64,000 nt of DNA, from positions 372,001 through 436,000 of the forward strand of contig NZ_BLRH01000055.1 of the NCBI RefSeq assembly GCF_025996515.1, given 5' to 3'. The DNA is from Rhizohabitans arisaemae (GTDB lineage: Bacteria; Actinomycetota; Actinomycetes; Streptosporangiales; Streptosporangiaceae). The notes beneath the pieces are model-generated. The model was not told the DNA's origin and searched no databases. It worked only from the letters and a program-made list of their open reading frames with translations. Shown here one piece after another: positions 24,177 to 33,338 of this stretch. Position numbers and translations under genes: made by a program. Within the stretch, counting starts at the first letter, position 1, and each line of letters starts with the position of its first letter.

Positions 24177-25174
24177 GAACGACCGAGAACCCGGCCGTGC
24201 CGGCGCTTCAGGTCACCGGGCTGACCAAGCACTTCAGGACCGCCGCGGGCGTGGTCCGCGCCGTCGACGACGTGAGCTTCACCGTCGGCAAAGGCGAGAT
24301 CGTCGGCCTCGTCGGCGAATCCGGCAGCGGGAAGTCGACGGTCGGCCGGTGCGTGGTGATGCTCAACCCGCCCACCGGCGGCAGCGTGGTCATCGACGGC
24401 ACGGAGGTCTCCGCGCTGCGGCGCGGCCGGATCCGCCGGCTGCGCACCGGCTTCACCATGGTCTTCCAGGACCCGGCCACCTCGCTCAACCCCCGCATGA
24501 CGGTACGGGACATCGTCGCCGAACCCCTGGTCATCCACCGCATGGGCCGGGCCCGGGAGCACGATCGCCGGGTGTCGGAACTGCTCGACCTGGTGGGGCT
24601 GCCGGACTCGACGAGGACGCGGTTCCCGCACGAGCTCTCCGGCGGGCAGCGTCAGCGGGTGAGCATCGCCCGCGCGCTCATCGCCTCCCCGTCGCTGGTG
24701 GTCGCCGACGAGCCGACCTCGGCGCTGGACGTGTCCATCCAGGCGTCGATCCTCAACCTCATCAAGGACCTCCAGCGCGATCTGGGGTTCGCCTGCCTGT
24801 TCATCAGCCACGACCTGGCGGCGGTGGAGTACGTCGCCGACCGGGTCCTGGTGATGTACCTGGGCCGGGTCGTCGAGGTCGTCGGCTCAGAAGGGCTGAA
24901 CGACCGGGCGGCCCACCCGTACACGCAGGCGCTGGTGTCCGCCGCGCCGGTCCCGGACCCGGACGAGCAGCGCACCCGGCAGCGGATCACGCTGACCGGT
25001 GACATCCCCAGCCCGCTCGCCCCGCCACCGGGCTGCCACTTCCACCTGCGCTGCCCGGTCGCGCAGGACGTCTGCCGGGTGCGGCCCCCCGAGCTCCTGC
25101 CCTCCTCCGAGGCCGGGCACCTGGTGGCGTGCCACCTCGTCTCCCCGGGCGCCGGGAACCGCCCGGCGGTGTGA
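24173..25174 (+). CDS. ABC transporter ATPase, DppF-like
   Basis: 333 residues from the ATG at 24173, overlapping the previous stop (ATGA). Walker [14 protein letters not shown]-loop [12 protein letters not shown], signature [14 protein letters not shown], Walker [13 protein letters not shown] and the switch [13 protein letters not shown] are all present, plus the cysteine-bearing C-terminal extension ([15 protein letters not shown]). It forms the heterodimeric motor with the DppD-like subunit and ends the operon. Confidence 0.94.
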   Translation: MRTTENPAVPALQVTGLTKHFRTAAGVVRAVDDVSFTVGKGEIVGLVGESGSGKSTVGRCVVMLNPPTGGSVVIDGTEVSALRRGRIRRLRTGFTMVFQDPATSLNPRMTVRDIVAEPLVIHRMGRAREHDRRVSELLDLVGLPDSTRTRFPHELSGGQRQRVSIARALIASPSLVVADEPTSALDVSIQASILNLIKDLQRDLGFACLFISHDLAAVEYVADRVLVMYLGRVVEVVGSEGLNDRAAHPYTQALVSAAPVPDPDEQRTRQRITLTGDIPSPLAPPPGCHFHLRCPVAQDVCRVRPPELLPSSEAGHLVACHLVSPGAGNRPAV

Positions 25175-25558
25175 GGGGTGGCGGATCGCTCCGGCGTAAC
25201 CGCGCCGGAGCGGTCGTCCTGTGCGGCCCCGCTCGGCCGGACGAGAGACCAGGCGCACGCCGCACCGCAGAACGTGCCATCCGTACGGCCTCAGGCGGCA
25301 CCGGCCGTACCGGCCTCCGGGAAACGCCGACGGGGCGATCGGGCTTTCGCGCTCCGCCCGCCTGCGGGACAGACCGCGCCGGGGTCTCGGCGCACGCCGT
25401 ACGACATCCCAGACGGGCTGTACGGCCGTAGGCGGCGCGCGTCGTACGTCCCCGGTCCGGCCTCCACACCTGAGTCCGGGAAGCCGGCTGGCGGCTGTTC
25501 CGGCAGGTGAACCGCTCGGGCACTCGCCCCAGGCCCCGGATGTCGCCAGAATCCTCTC
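25175..25558. other. Non-coding stretch between the importer operon and RraA gene
   Basis: These 384 bases contain several CCGTACGG or GTACGG palindromic words and GC-rich inverted segments. Frames that stay open show no recognisable protein on either strand. The operon's terminator probably lies here, but I cannot point to one clear hairpin. Confidence 0.5.
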
Positions 25559-26035
25559 ATGGACTTCACCACCGCCGACCTGATCGACGAGTACGGCGAC
25601 ACCCTGTCAAGCTGCCTCACCCAGTTCCGCTCGTACGGCTCCCGCGCCCGCTTCTCCGGCCGGATCGCCACCGTCCGCTGCCGTGAGGACAACGCACTGG
25701 TCAAGCGGGTCCTGTCCACCCCGGGCGACGGAAGGGTGCTCGTGGTCGACGGCGACGCCTCGCTGCGCACCGCGCTGATGGGCGACCTCATCGCCGCCTC
25801 CGCCGTATCCGGCGGCTGGTCCGGCGTCGTGATCAACGGTGCCGTCCGCGACACCGTCGCCCTGGCCGCCCTCGACCTCGGCGTCAAAGCCCTCGGCTCC
25901 AACCCACGCAAGAGCGCCAAGACCGGGGCGGGGGCCGTCGACGTCCCGGTCGTCTTCGGCGAGACCACCTTCACCCCGGGCGAATGGCTCTACAGCGACG
26001 AGGACGGCATCGTCACCAGCCCCCGCGAGCTGTGA
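25559..26035 (+). CDS. rraA: RraA-family protein (RNase E inhibitor / HMG aldolase fold)
   Basis: 158 residues, a full-length RraA. The N terminus [19 protein letters not shown] and the ring loops [15 protein letters not shown] and [23 protein letters not shown] are characteristic. In Escherichia coli RraA binds and inhibits RNase E; related proteins are divalent-metal aldolases or oxaloacetate decarboxylases, with the G-D-x(20)-R-D pattern that is present here. Which role applies is not settled by sequence. An RNase E/G gene lies 25 kb away in the same window. No clear Shine-Dalgarno precedes the ATG. Confidence 0.85.
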   Translation: MDFTTADLIDEYGDTLSSCLTQFRSYGSRARFSGRIATVRCREDNALVKRVLSTPGDGRVLVVDGDASLRTALMGDLIAASAVSGGWSGVVINGAVRDTVALAALDLGVKALGSNPRKSAKTGAGAVDVPVVFGETTFTPGEWLYSDEDGIVTSPREL

Positions 26036-26230
26036 CCCGCACCGATCCGAGCGATCCCGCGCAGCCCGTACGGCGACGGCATGCCGCCCGGACGGCCACA
26101 GGTGGGACAGGGTGTGCGCCCAAGACCGAACACGTGCCGGTACGGCAGGGGGCGGCGCCCGCCGTACCCGAGTCCGGCGAAAGGACGGCCCAGGCCGTAC
26201 GGCGCCTGGGATCGTCCCGGAAACGGGGAA

Positions 26231-26265
26231 GTCCCGGCTCCCCCTGACCCGTGGGGAGCCGGGAC
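26231..26265 (-). terminator. Strong terminator hairpin after the M6 protease gene
   Basis: Arms 26231-26243 and 26253-26265 (GTCCCGGCTCCCC and its complement) form a perfect 13-bp stem with a nine-base loop, 14 bases after the protease stop. There is no long T tract, as is common in GC-rich actinomycetes. Confidence 0.8.
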
Positions 26266-26278
26266 CCGGATAGGAGGG

Positions 26279-28429
26279 TCAGAAGCCGATCAGGGTGCAG
26301 GTGGCCTCGGACTTCTTGGTGGGGTCGCTCTCGGAGACGGCGGTGAGCTTGAGCTTGGCGGTGCGGGAGCCTCCGGCGTCGCGGTTGGCGTGCACCACGA
26401 CCGTGGTGAGCTCGCCGGCCTTGGCGCTCTTCAGCGCGTTGGGGACGAGGGTTTCCCAGCCGCGGCCTTCGACGGTCGCGCTGAGGCGGTAGACGTCGGA
26501 GCTCGCGTACTCGCTGATGTCGCCCTCGGGGTGCTGACCGGCGGGGACGTCCTTCTTACCGGTGTTGACCAGCGGGAAGACGCACTTGGCCCAGCGCTGG
26601 GAGGTGGAGACGCCCACGGTGGGCAGGACCTTCACGCCGCGCCGCTGCACGCCGGCGCCGTCCAGGGAGCGGATGGCGACGGTGTAGGAGAGGACGCCCG
26701 TGCGGTCCCGCTTGAGGTCGAGGACGTAGAAGTGGAGCCGGTTGGCCTCGTCGACGTACTCGTACTCGCTGCCCGAGTTGGTACCCGCGTGGAACAGGGC
26801 GTCGGAGAGCTGACGGTAGTCGCCGATCGTGATGTACTCCTTCGTCCCGTCGGGACGGACGAAGTCCACCATCCGGATGTCCTGCGGGTTGGCGTCGATC
26901 ACCCACTCGAACGGCGCCCGGTCCTGGTTCTTGGTCTTGGCGAGCAGGACGCCGGAGTCGGGGGTGAACGAGTCGGAGCCCATCCGGTCGACGACCTCGA
27001 CGGTGTAGTTGTTGTAGGCTCCGCCGTCGCAGAACGGGTCGGTCTGGACCGAGCAGGCGGGGCTCTTGTCGCCGGTCGCGAGCTCGATGTTCACCCCGGC
27101 CAGGCCCTTCTCGCCGGGTGGTGCCGACCGCGCGACGACCTTGGCCACGACGAGCCCGGATTCGGCGAGGGCCTCCCGGGACAGGCGCAGGACGTTCTTC
27201 TCGTCCACCATCTCAAGTTTGATCTTGTTTCGCAGCATGTGCTGGGCGCCCATCGAACCACCGGCGGTCGGCGGGATGACCCAGCGGCTGTGCGGGCCTC
27301 CGGGGCCGTTGAAGCTACCCCGGCTGAGCATCTCCCAGATGCCGGTGTACGCCCGTCTCGCCGGGATGCCGAAGGGGTTGTTGTAGTTGTCGCCGATGCC
27401 GAGGATGTGGCTCAGCTCGTGCGCGTAGACGCCCTGGCCGGAGCTCTCGGCCTGGGTGGAGGAGCCGCCGCCGGCGTTCGGCCAGATGGTGGAGCCCGAC
27501 GCCCACGAGGTCCACTCCACGTACCGGGTGCGCACCCAGTTGGGCAGCGCGGGGTCCGGCGGCCCGAACTCGTCGGTGACGTCCTCCTTGTTCTTGAACT
27601 TGATCGGCCCGAACTCCTGCCAGGTCGCCGACTCGTCCTGACCGGCGCTCAGGTAGAAGATGAAGTCGAACTCGCGGAGGCGCTCCTCGCCGACGTCGGC
27701 GACCAACTTGGCCCGGGTGTCGGTGCGGATGTTCTTGTTGCAGGCGTCCCCGGCCGGGCAGCCGGTGCCGGCCTGCATCTCCATCGCGTACTCGTGGGAC
27801 TTGCCCGGCAGCTCGTACGGGCCGAAGGCCGTGAGCTCCACGCCGTAGCGCCCGCCTGAGCCTTCCATCCAGTATTCGTGGACGGTGTGCCCGCGGTTGA
27901 GGGCGTTCGGGGTGTTCAGGAAGTCCTTGTAGAACTGGGCGACCTGCTCCCGGGGGATGGAGTGGGCTTCGGTGCTCGGGTTGCCGAAGACCGTCGACTT
28001 GGGCGGCTGGGTGACCACGAACGGCATGTTCGGGTAGTCGGCGAGGACGAGCGCGCCCTTGAACGTGCGCTTGCTCCCCTTCGCCGCAGGGTCCGCCCAG
28101 TTGGTACCTGGAACGCCCTTGTAGTCGTTCCAGGTCATGTTGTCGGGGTTCTTCCAGTTCTGCGGGTCGATCGGAGCGGGCGCGTCCGGCCGGGAGGCCA
28201 CGCCCGTCTTCGCCATGGCCCGAGCGTCCAGCTGCTCCTCGCTCGGGGCGTCCCGCTGCCAGGGCTGTTCCTGCGGCCAGTGGGGGGCCCGCCAGGGGTG
28301 AACCGGTTCCTCGGGCTGCGCGGCGAGCGCCGGACCGGCCGCCATACCGGCGGGAACGAGGGCGACCGCCATCACCATCAGTGCGCCCGCGAGTTTGACA
28401 CGCCCCCTACGTGATGTGGACATCGACAT
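26279..28429 (-). CDS. Secreted M6-family metalloprotease
   Basis: 716 residues. The signal peptide (residues 1-~37) has a basic start with two adjacent Arg, a long hydrophobic core and a likely cut after ALA. The catalytic zinc site is HELSHILGIGDNYN near residue 337 (HExxH plus downstream ligands). The first ~90 mature residues may be a propeptide, and the last ~250 residues look like beta-rich accessory domains (SYTVAIRSLDGAG, TTVVVHANRDAGGSRTAKLKL in parts). M6 enzymes such as immune inhibitor A degrade extracellular proteins. It diverges from a PucR-type regulator. Confidence 0.87.
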   Translation of the reverse strand: MSMSTSRRGRVKLAGALMVMAVALVPAGMAAGPALAAQPEEPVHPWRAPHWPQEQPWQRDAPSEEQLDARAMAKTGVASRPDAPAPIDPQNWKNPDNMTWNDYKGVPGTNWADPAAKGSKRTFKGALVLADYPNMPFVVTQPPKSTVFGNPSTEAHSIPREQVAQFYKDFLNTPNALNRGHTVHEYWMEGSGGRYGVELTAFGPYELPGKSHEYAMEMQAGTGCPAGDACNKNIRTDTRAKLVADVGEERLREFDFIFYLSAGQDESATWQEFGPIKFKNKEDVTDEFGPPDPALPNWVRTRYVEWTSWASGSTIWPNAGGGSSTQAESSGQGVYAHELSHILGIGDNYNNPFGIPARRAYTGIWEMLSRGSFNGPGGPHSRWVIPPTAGGSMGAQHMLRNKIKLEMVDEKNVLRLSREALAESGLVVAKVVARSAPPGEKGLAGVNIELATGDKSPACSVQTDPFCDGGAYNNYTVEVVDRMGSDSFTPDSGVLLAKTKNQDRAPFEWVIDANPQDIRMVDFVRPDGTKEYITIGDYRQLSDALFHAGTNSGSEYEYVDEANRLHFYVLDLKRDRTGVLSYTVAIRSLDGAGVQRRGVKVLPTVGVSTSQRWAKCVFPLVNTGKKDVPAGQHPEGDISEYASSDVYRLSATVEGRGWETLVPNALKSAKAGELTTVVVHANRDAGGSRTAKLKLTAVSESDPTKKSEATCTLIGF

Positions 28430-28546
28430 GAATCACCTCTTCGCCGGGGGGCAGGCACGTCACCTCACCGCCCCTTTGGAGCGGACACTAAGGATCAAAC
28501 CCCCCTTGGGCATCGGTCATCTGTTGAGAAGATCACCAATGCTGAC

Positions 28547-28562
28547 TTATACAGATGTATAA
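28547..28562. promoter_or_regulatory. 16-bp palindrome in the protease-PucR gap
   Basis: TTATACAGATGTATAA is a 7-bp inverted repeat with a GA centre, between the divergent M6 protease gene (start 28429) and the PucR gene (start near 28592). It is AT-rich in a GC-rich setting and could be an operator or carry a -10 for either side. Confidence 0.5.
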
Positions 28563-28591
28563 AGGGGCAGCTGAGAACCTGGCCGGGATAT

Positions 28592-29776
28592 GTGACAGGT
28601 GTGAAGATTGTCGACATGCCCGCCGAGCTTCAGCGGATCGTCGACGATCTCGCCGTTCGCCTGAACCGCCCGGTCCTCGTCGAGGACCGCCGGCAACGGG
28701 TCGTCGCCTACAGCGAGCAGTTCGGCCCCATGGACGACATCCGCCGGAACTCGATCCTCCGCCGCGGCACCACCCCCGAGATCCGCGCCTGGCTCCAGGG
28801 CACCGGGGCCTTCCAGTCGCGGGAACCGATCCGCACCCCCGCCGCGCCGCACCTCGGGCTGCTGCCCCGCGTCTGCGTCCCGGTCCGCCACCGGGACCTC
28901 CTCCTCGGCTTCGTCTGGTTCATCGACACCGAGCCGGCCATGCCGCAGGAGAACGTGGACCACGCGGTCGAGACGATCTCCCAGATGGCGCTCGCCCTCT
29001 ACCACGAGAGCCTCGCCGCCGGGCTCGCCTCCCACCGGGAGCTGGAAGCCGTACGGGACCTGCTCCTCGGGGACCCCCGCGAGTCCGTCGCCGCCGCGCA
29101 CACCCTCATCGAGGCCGGCAGCTTCACCCAGGCGGGCAGCGTCACCGCCCTGGTGATCCGGCCCGTCCTCGCCCCCGGCGCCGAGCCCGACGAGAGCCTG
29201 CGCACCGCCGTCGAGGAGATGCTGCTCACCGCCCGCCAGGCCGGGCGCGGCGCGCTCCACCTCGTCCGGTACGACCACGGCATCCTGCTCACCGCCGGAA
29301 CCCCCCAGGCGCTCCAGCAGACCGTCGCCTCCGTCGTGGGAGTGGGCCGGCCGCAGGCGCAGCTGGCCCAGGCCGCGACCTCGTACGGCGAGGCGCTGCT
29401 CGCCGCGCAGATCGCGGCCCGGGTGCCCTCGCTCGGGCCGACCGCCGAGTGGGCCACGCTCGGGGTGTACCGGCTGCTCGCCTCGCTCCCCCCGGTCTCC
29501 CCCGGCGACGGACGGCTCCACCCCGGCCTGGAGCGGCTGCTCGCCGACGAGCACTGCGGACCGCTGGTGGAGACCCTGGAGACCTACCTCGACCTGGCCG
29601 GGAACGCCCACGAGACGGCCCGACGGCTCCGGCTGCACCGGACCTCGCTCTACTACCGGCTGCACCGGGTCGAGGAACTCGCCGGGACCGACCTGAAGGA
29701 CGGCGGCGAGCGGCTCGCGCTCCATCTGGGCCTGAAACTCGCCCGGCTCTCCGGCTGGCCGGCCACCGGCTCCTGA
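28592..29776 (+). CDS. PucR/CdaR-family transcriptional regulator
   Basis: 394 residues if started at the GTG at 28592; a GTG at 28601 or ATG at 28616 are possible and leave the domains intact. The N-terminal ~130 residues are a sensor-like domain. The last ~60 residues hold the PucR helix-turn-helix (LAGNAHETARRLRLHRTSLY, YRLHRVEELAG). A GGDEF-like central region is expected and partly visible (GRGALHLVRYDHGILLTA). These proteins often activate purine or amino-acid catabolic genes. The next gene downstream is a BASS-family transporter 82 bases away, a plausible target. Confidence 0.88.
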   Translation: MTGVKIVDMPAELQRIVDDLAVRLNRPVLVEDRRQRVVAYSEQFGPMDDIRRNSILRRGTTPEIRAWLQGTGAFQSREPIRTPAAPHLGLLPRVCVPVRHRDLLLGFVWFIDTEPAMPQENVDHAVETISQMALALYHESLAAGLASHRELEAVRDLLLGDPRESVAAAHTLIEAGSFTQAGSVTALVIRPVLAPGAEPDESLRTAVEEMLLTARQAGRGALHLVRYDHGILLTAGTPQALQQTVASVVGVGRPQAQLAQAATSYGEALLAAQIAARVPSLGPTAEWATLGVYRLLASLPPVSPGDGRLHPGLERLLADEHCGPLVETLETYLDLAGNAHETARRLRLHRTSLYYRLHRVEELAGTDLKDGGERLALHLGLKLARLSGWPATGS

Positions 29777-29858
29777 TCTTCGCACTTTCGGGTCTTGCGC
29801 GGATCACACCGCACGGTCATGATCCGGTCAACCACGTCCACTCCGGAGGGGACCCGCC

Positions 29859-30743
29859 ATGCGAGAGTCCATTCTGACCACGGTGCTGCTGCCGGTGGCG
29901 CTCGGCATCGTCATGCTCGGCCTCGGTCTCTCCCTGACCGTCAAGGATTTCACCCGGGTCGCCGTCCAGCCCAAGGCCGTGCTGGTCGCCCTGACCTGCC
30001 AGGTGATCCTCCTCCCGCTGATCTGCTTCGGCCTGGTCGAGCTGTTCGCGCTCGACCCGCTGTACGCCGTGGGCATGATGCTGCTCGCCGCCTCACCGGG
30101 CGGAACGGTCGCCAACCTCTACAGCCACCTGTTCGGCGGCGACGTCGCCCTCAACGTCACGCTGACCGCGGTCAACTCGGTGCTCTCCGTGATCACCCTG
30201 CCGATCGTGGTGAACCTCTCCCTCACCCACTTCATCGGCGGCGGACAGGACATCGGGCTCCCCGCGGACAAAGTCATCCAGGTCTTCGCGATCGTCCTGG
30301 TCCCGGTCGCCCTCGGCATGCTGGTCCGGCATTTCCGCCAGGCGTTCGCCGACCGGATGGACAAGCCGGTCCGGATCTTCTCCGCGGTCGTCATCACCGT
30401 CGTCATCGTGGGCGCGGTCATCCAGGAGCGCGACAAGCTGGTGGACTCCTTCGCCGCGCTGGGCCTGATCACGCTGGCCTTCAGCGTGGTGAGCCTGGCC
30501 CTCGGCTACTGGATCCCGCTCCTGCTCAAGGTGGAGCGGCGTCAGGCGATCGCCTCCGGGATGGAGATGGGGATCCACAACAGCACGCTGGCGATCACCA
30601 TCGCGCTGACCCTGCTCAACAACCCGCCGATGTCCATCCCCCCGGCCATCTACGCCCTGGTCTCGTTCCTGGTCTCCGCCGCCTTCGGCGCCCTGCTCGC
30701 CCGGAGCAGGCCGGTCTCCCCGGTTACCGCGGAGTCCGGCTGA
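29859..30743 (+). CDS. Bile acid:sodium symporter family (BASS) transporter
   Basis: 294 residues with about nine or ten transmembrane helices. The sequence contains the sodium-binding core words typical of BASS proteins: AASPGGTVANLYSHLFGGD near residue 75 and EMGIHNSTLAITIAL near residue 235. The family imports bile acids, pantoate, pyruvate or other organic anions with sodium. The actual substrate is unknown. GGAGGGG precedes the ATG by nine bases. It follows the PucR gene in the same direction. Confidence 0.9.
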   Translation: MRESILTTVLLPVALGIVMLGLGLSLTVKDFTRVAVQPKAVLVALTCQVILLPLICFGLVELFALDPLYAVGMMLLAASPGGTVANLYSHLFGGDVALNVTLTAVNSVLSVITLPIVVNLSLTHFIGGGQDIGLPADKVIQVFAIVLVPVALGMLVRHFRQAFADRMDKPVRIFSAVVITVVIVGAVIQERDKLVDSFAALGLITLAFSVVSLALGYWIPLLLKVERRQAIASGMEMGIHNSTLAITIALTLLNNPPMSIPPAIYALVSFLVSAAFGALLARSRPVSPVTAESG

Positions 30744-30807
30744 CTTGTGACCGGCCGGGTACGGCTGGGCCGGTACCAGGTCGCGTGGTCCGCTCTCCGC
30801 GGCGCCT

Positions 30808-31224
30808 TCAGACGCGGACGGCGGGGGCGTGACCGGCGGTACGGCGGAGCCAGAGCAGACCGAGGACCGGGAGGACGAGCGGGACGAAACCGTACCCCTG
30901 CCCGAACGCCGACCAGACGGTGGGCTCGGGGAACGCCGCCGGGAGGGCCAGGCTGACCGCCCCGACGACCACCACCCCGGCGAGTTCGACCCCGCAGGCC
31001 GCCCAGGCGAGCGTGCGGGAGAGCGCGCCGGGCCGGGCGAGCGCCACGGTGGCGAGGATGTAGACGGCGGCGGCGAACGCCGACAGCAGGTAGGCCACGG
31101 GCGCCTCGTCGAACCGGAGGGCGATCTGCACGCCCGCGCGGGCGCTCGCGGCGAGGGCGAAGATCCCGTAGACGGCGACGAGCAGCCGCCCCGGCCCGGA
31201 CGCGGTGCCCTCGGGCACCGTCAC
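30808..31224 (-). CDS. Small four-helix membrane protein
   Basis: 138 residues from a GTG at 31222-31224 that overlaps the stop of the upstream gene (GTGA). It has four hydrophobic helices (LLVAVYGIFALAASARAG, VAYLLSAFAAAVYILATVAL, GVELAGVVVVGAVSLALP, YGFVPLVLPVLGLLWL). The pair with the next gene is conserved in feel with actinobacterial two-gene membrane-protein units of unknown role. I do not recognise a function. Confidence 0.75.
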   Translation of the reverse strand: MTVPEGTASGPGRLLVAVYGIFALAASARAGVQIALRFDEAPVAYLLSAFAAAVYILATVALARPGALSRTLAWAACGVELAGVVVVGAVSLALPAAFPEPTVWSAFGQGYGFVPLVLPVLGLLWLRRTAGHAPAVRV

Positions 31225-31583
31225 GCGGTCCCGGTCCACATCTGCTCCAGCCGCCCGATCAGGACGGGGACGACGAAGCACGCCACCGCGATCACCGCGG
31301 GCCCCCACCTGCTCCGCTCGACGAAGCCCCAGAAACCCGCCGCGATGGGGATGACCGCCGCGCCGATGAGGTAGCCGACGAAGGTGGCCGACGCCTCCGG
31401 GCCGTCCCCGCCGAGCACGGTCGCGACGCCGACGCCCGCCTGGACGAGCAGGCCGATCTCCAGCAGGGCGAGCAGGCCCACGTGCACCATGCTCATCGGC
31501 CGGTTCCGCACCGCCGTGACCACGCTGAAGACGGCGATCAGCAGCGAGGCCGCGATCAACCCGATGGTCAGCCCGTCGATCAT
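31221..31583 (-). CDS. Small four-helix membrane protein
   Basis: 120 residues starting MIDGLTIGLIAASLLIAVFS, with four transmembrane helices and almost no soluble part (SMVHVGLLALLEIGLLVQAG, FVGYLIGAAVIPIAAGFWGF, GPAVIAVACFVVPVLIG). It is translationally coupled to the following membrane protein, so the two probably act together. Function unknown. Confidence 0.75.
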   Translation of the reverse strand: MIDGLTIGLIAASLLIAVFSVVTAVRNRPMSMVHVGLLALLEIGLLVQAGVGVATVLGGDGPEASATFVGYLIGAAVIPIAAGFWGFVERSRWGPAVIAVACFVVPVLIGRLEQMWTGTA

Positions 31584-31754
31584 CGGACGGACTCCGCGCT
31601 GAAGGGGGTCATGACAAGAGGCTATCGGCTACACCCCGCACCCCCGCCATGACCCGCCCGTACGGCGAGGCGATCGCGGACCGCGGGGAAGGAGCCGGCG
31701 GAGCCCGTACCGGATCGAGGTCGGCCCCGGTCCGGTACGGACCCCGCGCCGGGG

Positions 31755-33191
31755 TCAGCTCTCGATGTTGGCCATCACGTGCTTGATCCGGGTGTAGTCC
31801 TCCAGCCCGTACATGGACAGGTCCTTGCCGTAGCCGGAGTGCTTGAAGCCGCCGTGCGGCATCTCCGCCACCAGCGGGATGTGGGTGTTGATCCAGACGC
31901 AGCCGAAGTCCAGCTGCCGGCTCATCCGCATGGCCCGGCCGAAGTCCTTGGTCCACACGCTGGACGCGAGCCCGTACTCCACGCCGTTGGCGTACCGCAG
32001 CGCCTCGGCCTCGTCGTCGAACCGCTGCACGGTGATGACCGGGCCGAAGACCTCCTGCTGGATGATCTGGTCGTCCTGCCGGAGGTCGGCCACGACGGTG
32101 GCCGCGTAGTGGAACCCGCGGTCGCCGAGGCGCGCCCCGCCGGCGGTCAGCCGGGCGTGGTCCGGGAGGCTGTCGACGAACCCGGAGACCCGGGCCAGCT
32201 GGTTCGCGTTGTTGACCGCGGGCAGCAGCGCGTCCTCGTCCTCCACGCCCTTGTCGTACGTGCTCACGATGCCCTTGGCCTGCTCGGTCAGGGCGTCCAC
32301 GAAGTCGGCGTAGGCGCCGGGCGAGGCCATGACCCGCGTGGCCGCCGTACAGTCCTGACCGGCGTTGAAGTAGCCGGCGATCGCGATGGCCTCGGCGGCG
32401 GCCTCGATGTCGGCGTCGTCGAACACGATCACCGGGGCCTTGCCGCCGAGCTCCAGGTGAACCCGCTTGAGGTCGGCGGAGGCCGCCTCGGCGACCTGCA
32501 TGCCGGCGCGGACCGAGCCGGTGATCGCCACCATCTGCGGCGTCTTGTGGCTCACCAGGGCCCGGCCGGTGTCCCGGTCGCCGCAGACGACGTTGAAGAC
32601 GCCCGGCGGCAGGAACTCCGCGGCGATCTCGGCGAGGAGGAGCGTGCTGGCCGGCGTGGTGTCGGAGGGCTTGAGCACGACGGTGTTGCCCGCGGCGATG
32701 GCCGGGGCGAACTTCCACACCGCCATCATCATCGGATAGTTCCACGGCGCGACCTGGCCGACCACCCCGACCGGCTCCCGCCGGACAAAGGAGGTGTGCC
32801 CGGCCATGTACTCCGACGCCGCCTTGCCTTCCAGGACCCGGGCGGCCCCCGCGAAGAACCGCAGCTGATCCACCATCGGCGGGATCTCCTCCGAGGCGGT
32901 GAGCGGAACCGGCTTGCCGGTGTTCTCGCTCTCCAGCCTGATCAGCTCGTCGGCGCGCGCCTCGACCGCGTCGGCGATCTTCAGCAGGGCCTTCTGCCGC
33001 TCGCTCGGCGTCGTGTCGCGCCAGCCCTCGAAGGCCTTGGCCGCCGCGCCGTACGCCGCGTCGACGTCCGCTTCGCCGGAGACGGGCGCGGTGGCGTAGG
33101 CCTCACCCGTCGTGGGGTTGATCACTTCGCTGGTACGCCCATCCACGCTCTCCGCGTACTCCCCGTGGATGAAGTTGCGCAGTGTGCGCAT
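31755..33191 (-). CDS. Gamma-aminobutyraldehyde dehydrogenase-like aldehyde dehydrogenase
   Basis: 478 residues, the full length of an NAD(P)-dependent aldehyde dehydrogenase. The catalytic Cys is in GYFNAGQDCTAATR, and the general base Glu is in HLELGGKAPVIVFDD. The cofactor site is in VAPWNYPMMMAVWKFAPAIA and ITGSVRAGMQVAEAA. The tail FGCVWINTHIPLVAEMPHGG and SGYGKDLSMYGLEDYT is close to the aminobutyraldehyde dehydrogenase group of polyamine (putrescine) breakdown. A putrescine aminotransferase gene is not nearby. Substrate is inferred from resemblance. Confidence 0.88.
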   Translation of the reverse strand: MRTLRNFIHGEYAESVDGRTSEVINPTTGEAYATAPVSGEADVDAAYGAAAKAFEGWRDTTPSERQKALLKIADAVEARADELIRLESENTGKPVPLTASEEIPPMVDQLRFFAGAARVLEGKAASEYMAGHTSFVRREPVGVVGQVAPWNYPMMMAVWKFAPAIAAGNTVVLKPSDTTPASTLLLAEIAAEFLPPGVFNVVCGDRDTGRALVSHKTPQMVAITGSVRAGMQVAEAASADLKRVHLELGGKAPVIVFDDADIEAAAEAIAIAGYFNAGQDCTAATRVMASPGAYADFVDALTEQAKGIVSTYDKGVEDEDALLPAVNNANQLARVSGFVDSLPDHARLTAGGARLGDRGFHYAATVVADLRQDDQIIQQEVFGPVITVQRFDDEAEALRYANGVEYGLASSVWTKDFGRAMRMSRQLDFGCVWINTHIPLVAEMPHGGFKHSGYGKDLSMYGLEDYTRIKHVMANIES

Positions 33192-33338
33192 CGCTGCTCC
33201 TATCGGTGTGGACTAGCCGGTGCTGGAAGGCCGGTTCCGGGTGGATCGATGGGCGGGAGGCTACGGGATAAAACCGGAACCGCACACCCGCCACAATGGA
33301 CAATCGGCGCAGATGACCCCACCATTGGGGCAAAGCGC

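Noticed and set aside
30808-31308. Longer version of the small membrane protein
   Set aside because: The extra N-terminal ~28 residues are Arg/Asp/Gly-rich and lie inside the upstream gene. The GTG that overlaps the upstream stop is a better start.
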